Source: Methanobacterium sp. (GTDB lineage: Archaea; Methanobacteriota; Methanobacteria; Methanobacteriales; Methanobacteriaceae). From it: DNA of 5,440 nt. The stretch spans positions 1,736 through 7,175 of the forward strand of contig PLTK01000235.1 of assembly GCA_003164415.1 (NCBI GenBank), written 5' to 3'. The notes under the pieces are model-generated. The model made no database searches and was not told the DNA's origin. It was given only the letters and a program-made list of their open reading frames with translations. Below, piece after piece: positions 5,150 through 5,440 of this stretch (the first letter of the stretch is position 1; every line of letters begins with the position of its first letter). The position numbers and the translations under genes were made by a program.

Positions 5150-5157
5150 TATATAAA
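5150..5157 (-). promoter_or_regulatory. TATA box of the MarR gene
   Basis: The minus strand reads TTTATATA, an exact archaeal box A, preceded by CGATACA, which can serve as the BRE. It predicts transcription starting near 5128, inside the palindrome, and a leader of about 34 bases to ATG 5094. Confidence 0.75.
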
Positions 5158-5159
5158 TG

Positions 5160-5440
5160 TATCGGTACATAAAAAATTTTGAATAAAGATTCCACCACTA
5201 TAGAATTCATTTAACAATATGGACATTATAATCTGGATATATTTGAATATAGAGATATATACAAATTAAAAAAAAATCTGATAAAATTTGAAGCATTATT
5301 CTGCATTTTGGGATTAATTGACTAAAAAGCTAATATTATCCTTTAACACCGTATAAGCACATGAAATATGGGTCTTTTTTATTTAATTTTAATCACAATT
5401 ATAATATACTATAATACTAATCATAGTTTAATAAAAAAAT
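5160..5440. other. AT-rich region without a recognised gene (281 bases)
   Basis: No reading frame with a plausible ribosome binding site is seen on either strand, and no tRNA-like fold is evident. On the plus strand a TATA-like ATATATACA at about 5254-5262 and a T run (TCTTTTTTATTT, 5371-5382) lie about 110 bases apart, so a small RNA cannot be excluded. No strong hairpin supports one. Confidence 0.5.

Noticed and set aside
1..5440. CRISPR array, transposase, toxin-antitoxin pair or tRNA genes
   Set aside because: No regularly spaced repeats, no transposase motifs and no cloverleaf-like sequence were found on either strand. The 60- and 88-residue proteins have no recognisable toxin or antitoxin features.

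Overview
This AT-rich window most likely comes from a methanogenic archaeon of the Methanobacteriales, probably Methanobacterium or a close relative. The evidence is the first 17 codons of an archaeal histone at the left edge (minus strand), a secreted adhesin-like beta-helix gene of the type common in that order, TTTATATA-type archaeal promoters, GGAGG-type ribosome binding sites and an oligo-T terminator. The genus is an inference.

Layout. 1-52 (minus): start of a histone gene with its own promoter. 103-853 (minus): a ruined adhesin-like gene with an intact signal peptide, one frameshift, a lost C-terminus and a doubtful start codon. 854-1233: a long divergent intergenic region. 1234-1500 (plus): an unrecognised 88-residue protein. 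1501-1941: a gene-free AT-rich stretch. 1942-4154 (plus): a cluster made of a membrane-anchored bacterial-PH-like (DUF304/bPH2) protein, a small zinc-ribbon membrane protein, a beheaded second copy of it, and a 359-residue protein with two zinc ribbons and a C-terminal PH/GRAM-like domain. The cluster ends at a strong oligo-T tract. 4316-4498 (minus): a 60-residue membrane protein. 4636-5094 (minus): a MarR-family regulator with a clear palindromic operator candidate in its own promoter. 5160-5440: no gene seen.

How it fits together. The 1942-4154 cluster looks like one transcription unit, with a 37-base gap between its first two genes and one terminator at the end. Its last three members come from one repeated unit, consisting of a GGATGTGA leader, a CX2C-X10-CX2C zinc ribbon and a tail. 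In copy 1 and copy 2 the tail is a hydrophobic hairpin; in copy 3 the ribbon is joined to a large cytosolic protein with a PH-like domain. Zinc-ribbon and PH-like modules at the membrane suggest a small scaffold or sensor system, but no enzymatic function can be read from the sequence. The MarR gene is probably autoregulated and may also control the small membrane gene downstream of it. I do not see a clear new defence system or mobile element. The most notable feature is the tandem zinc-ribbon family with its deletion and domain fusion.
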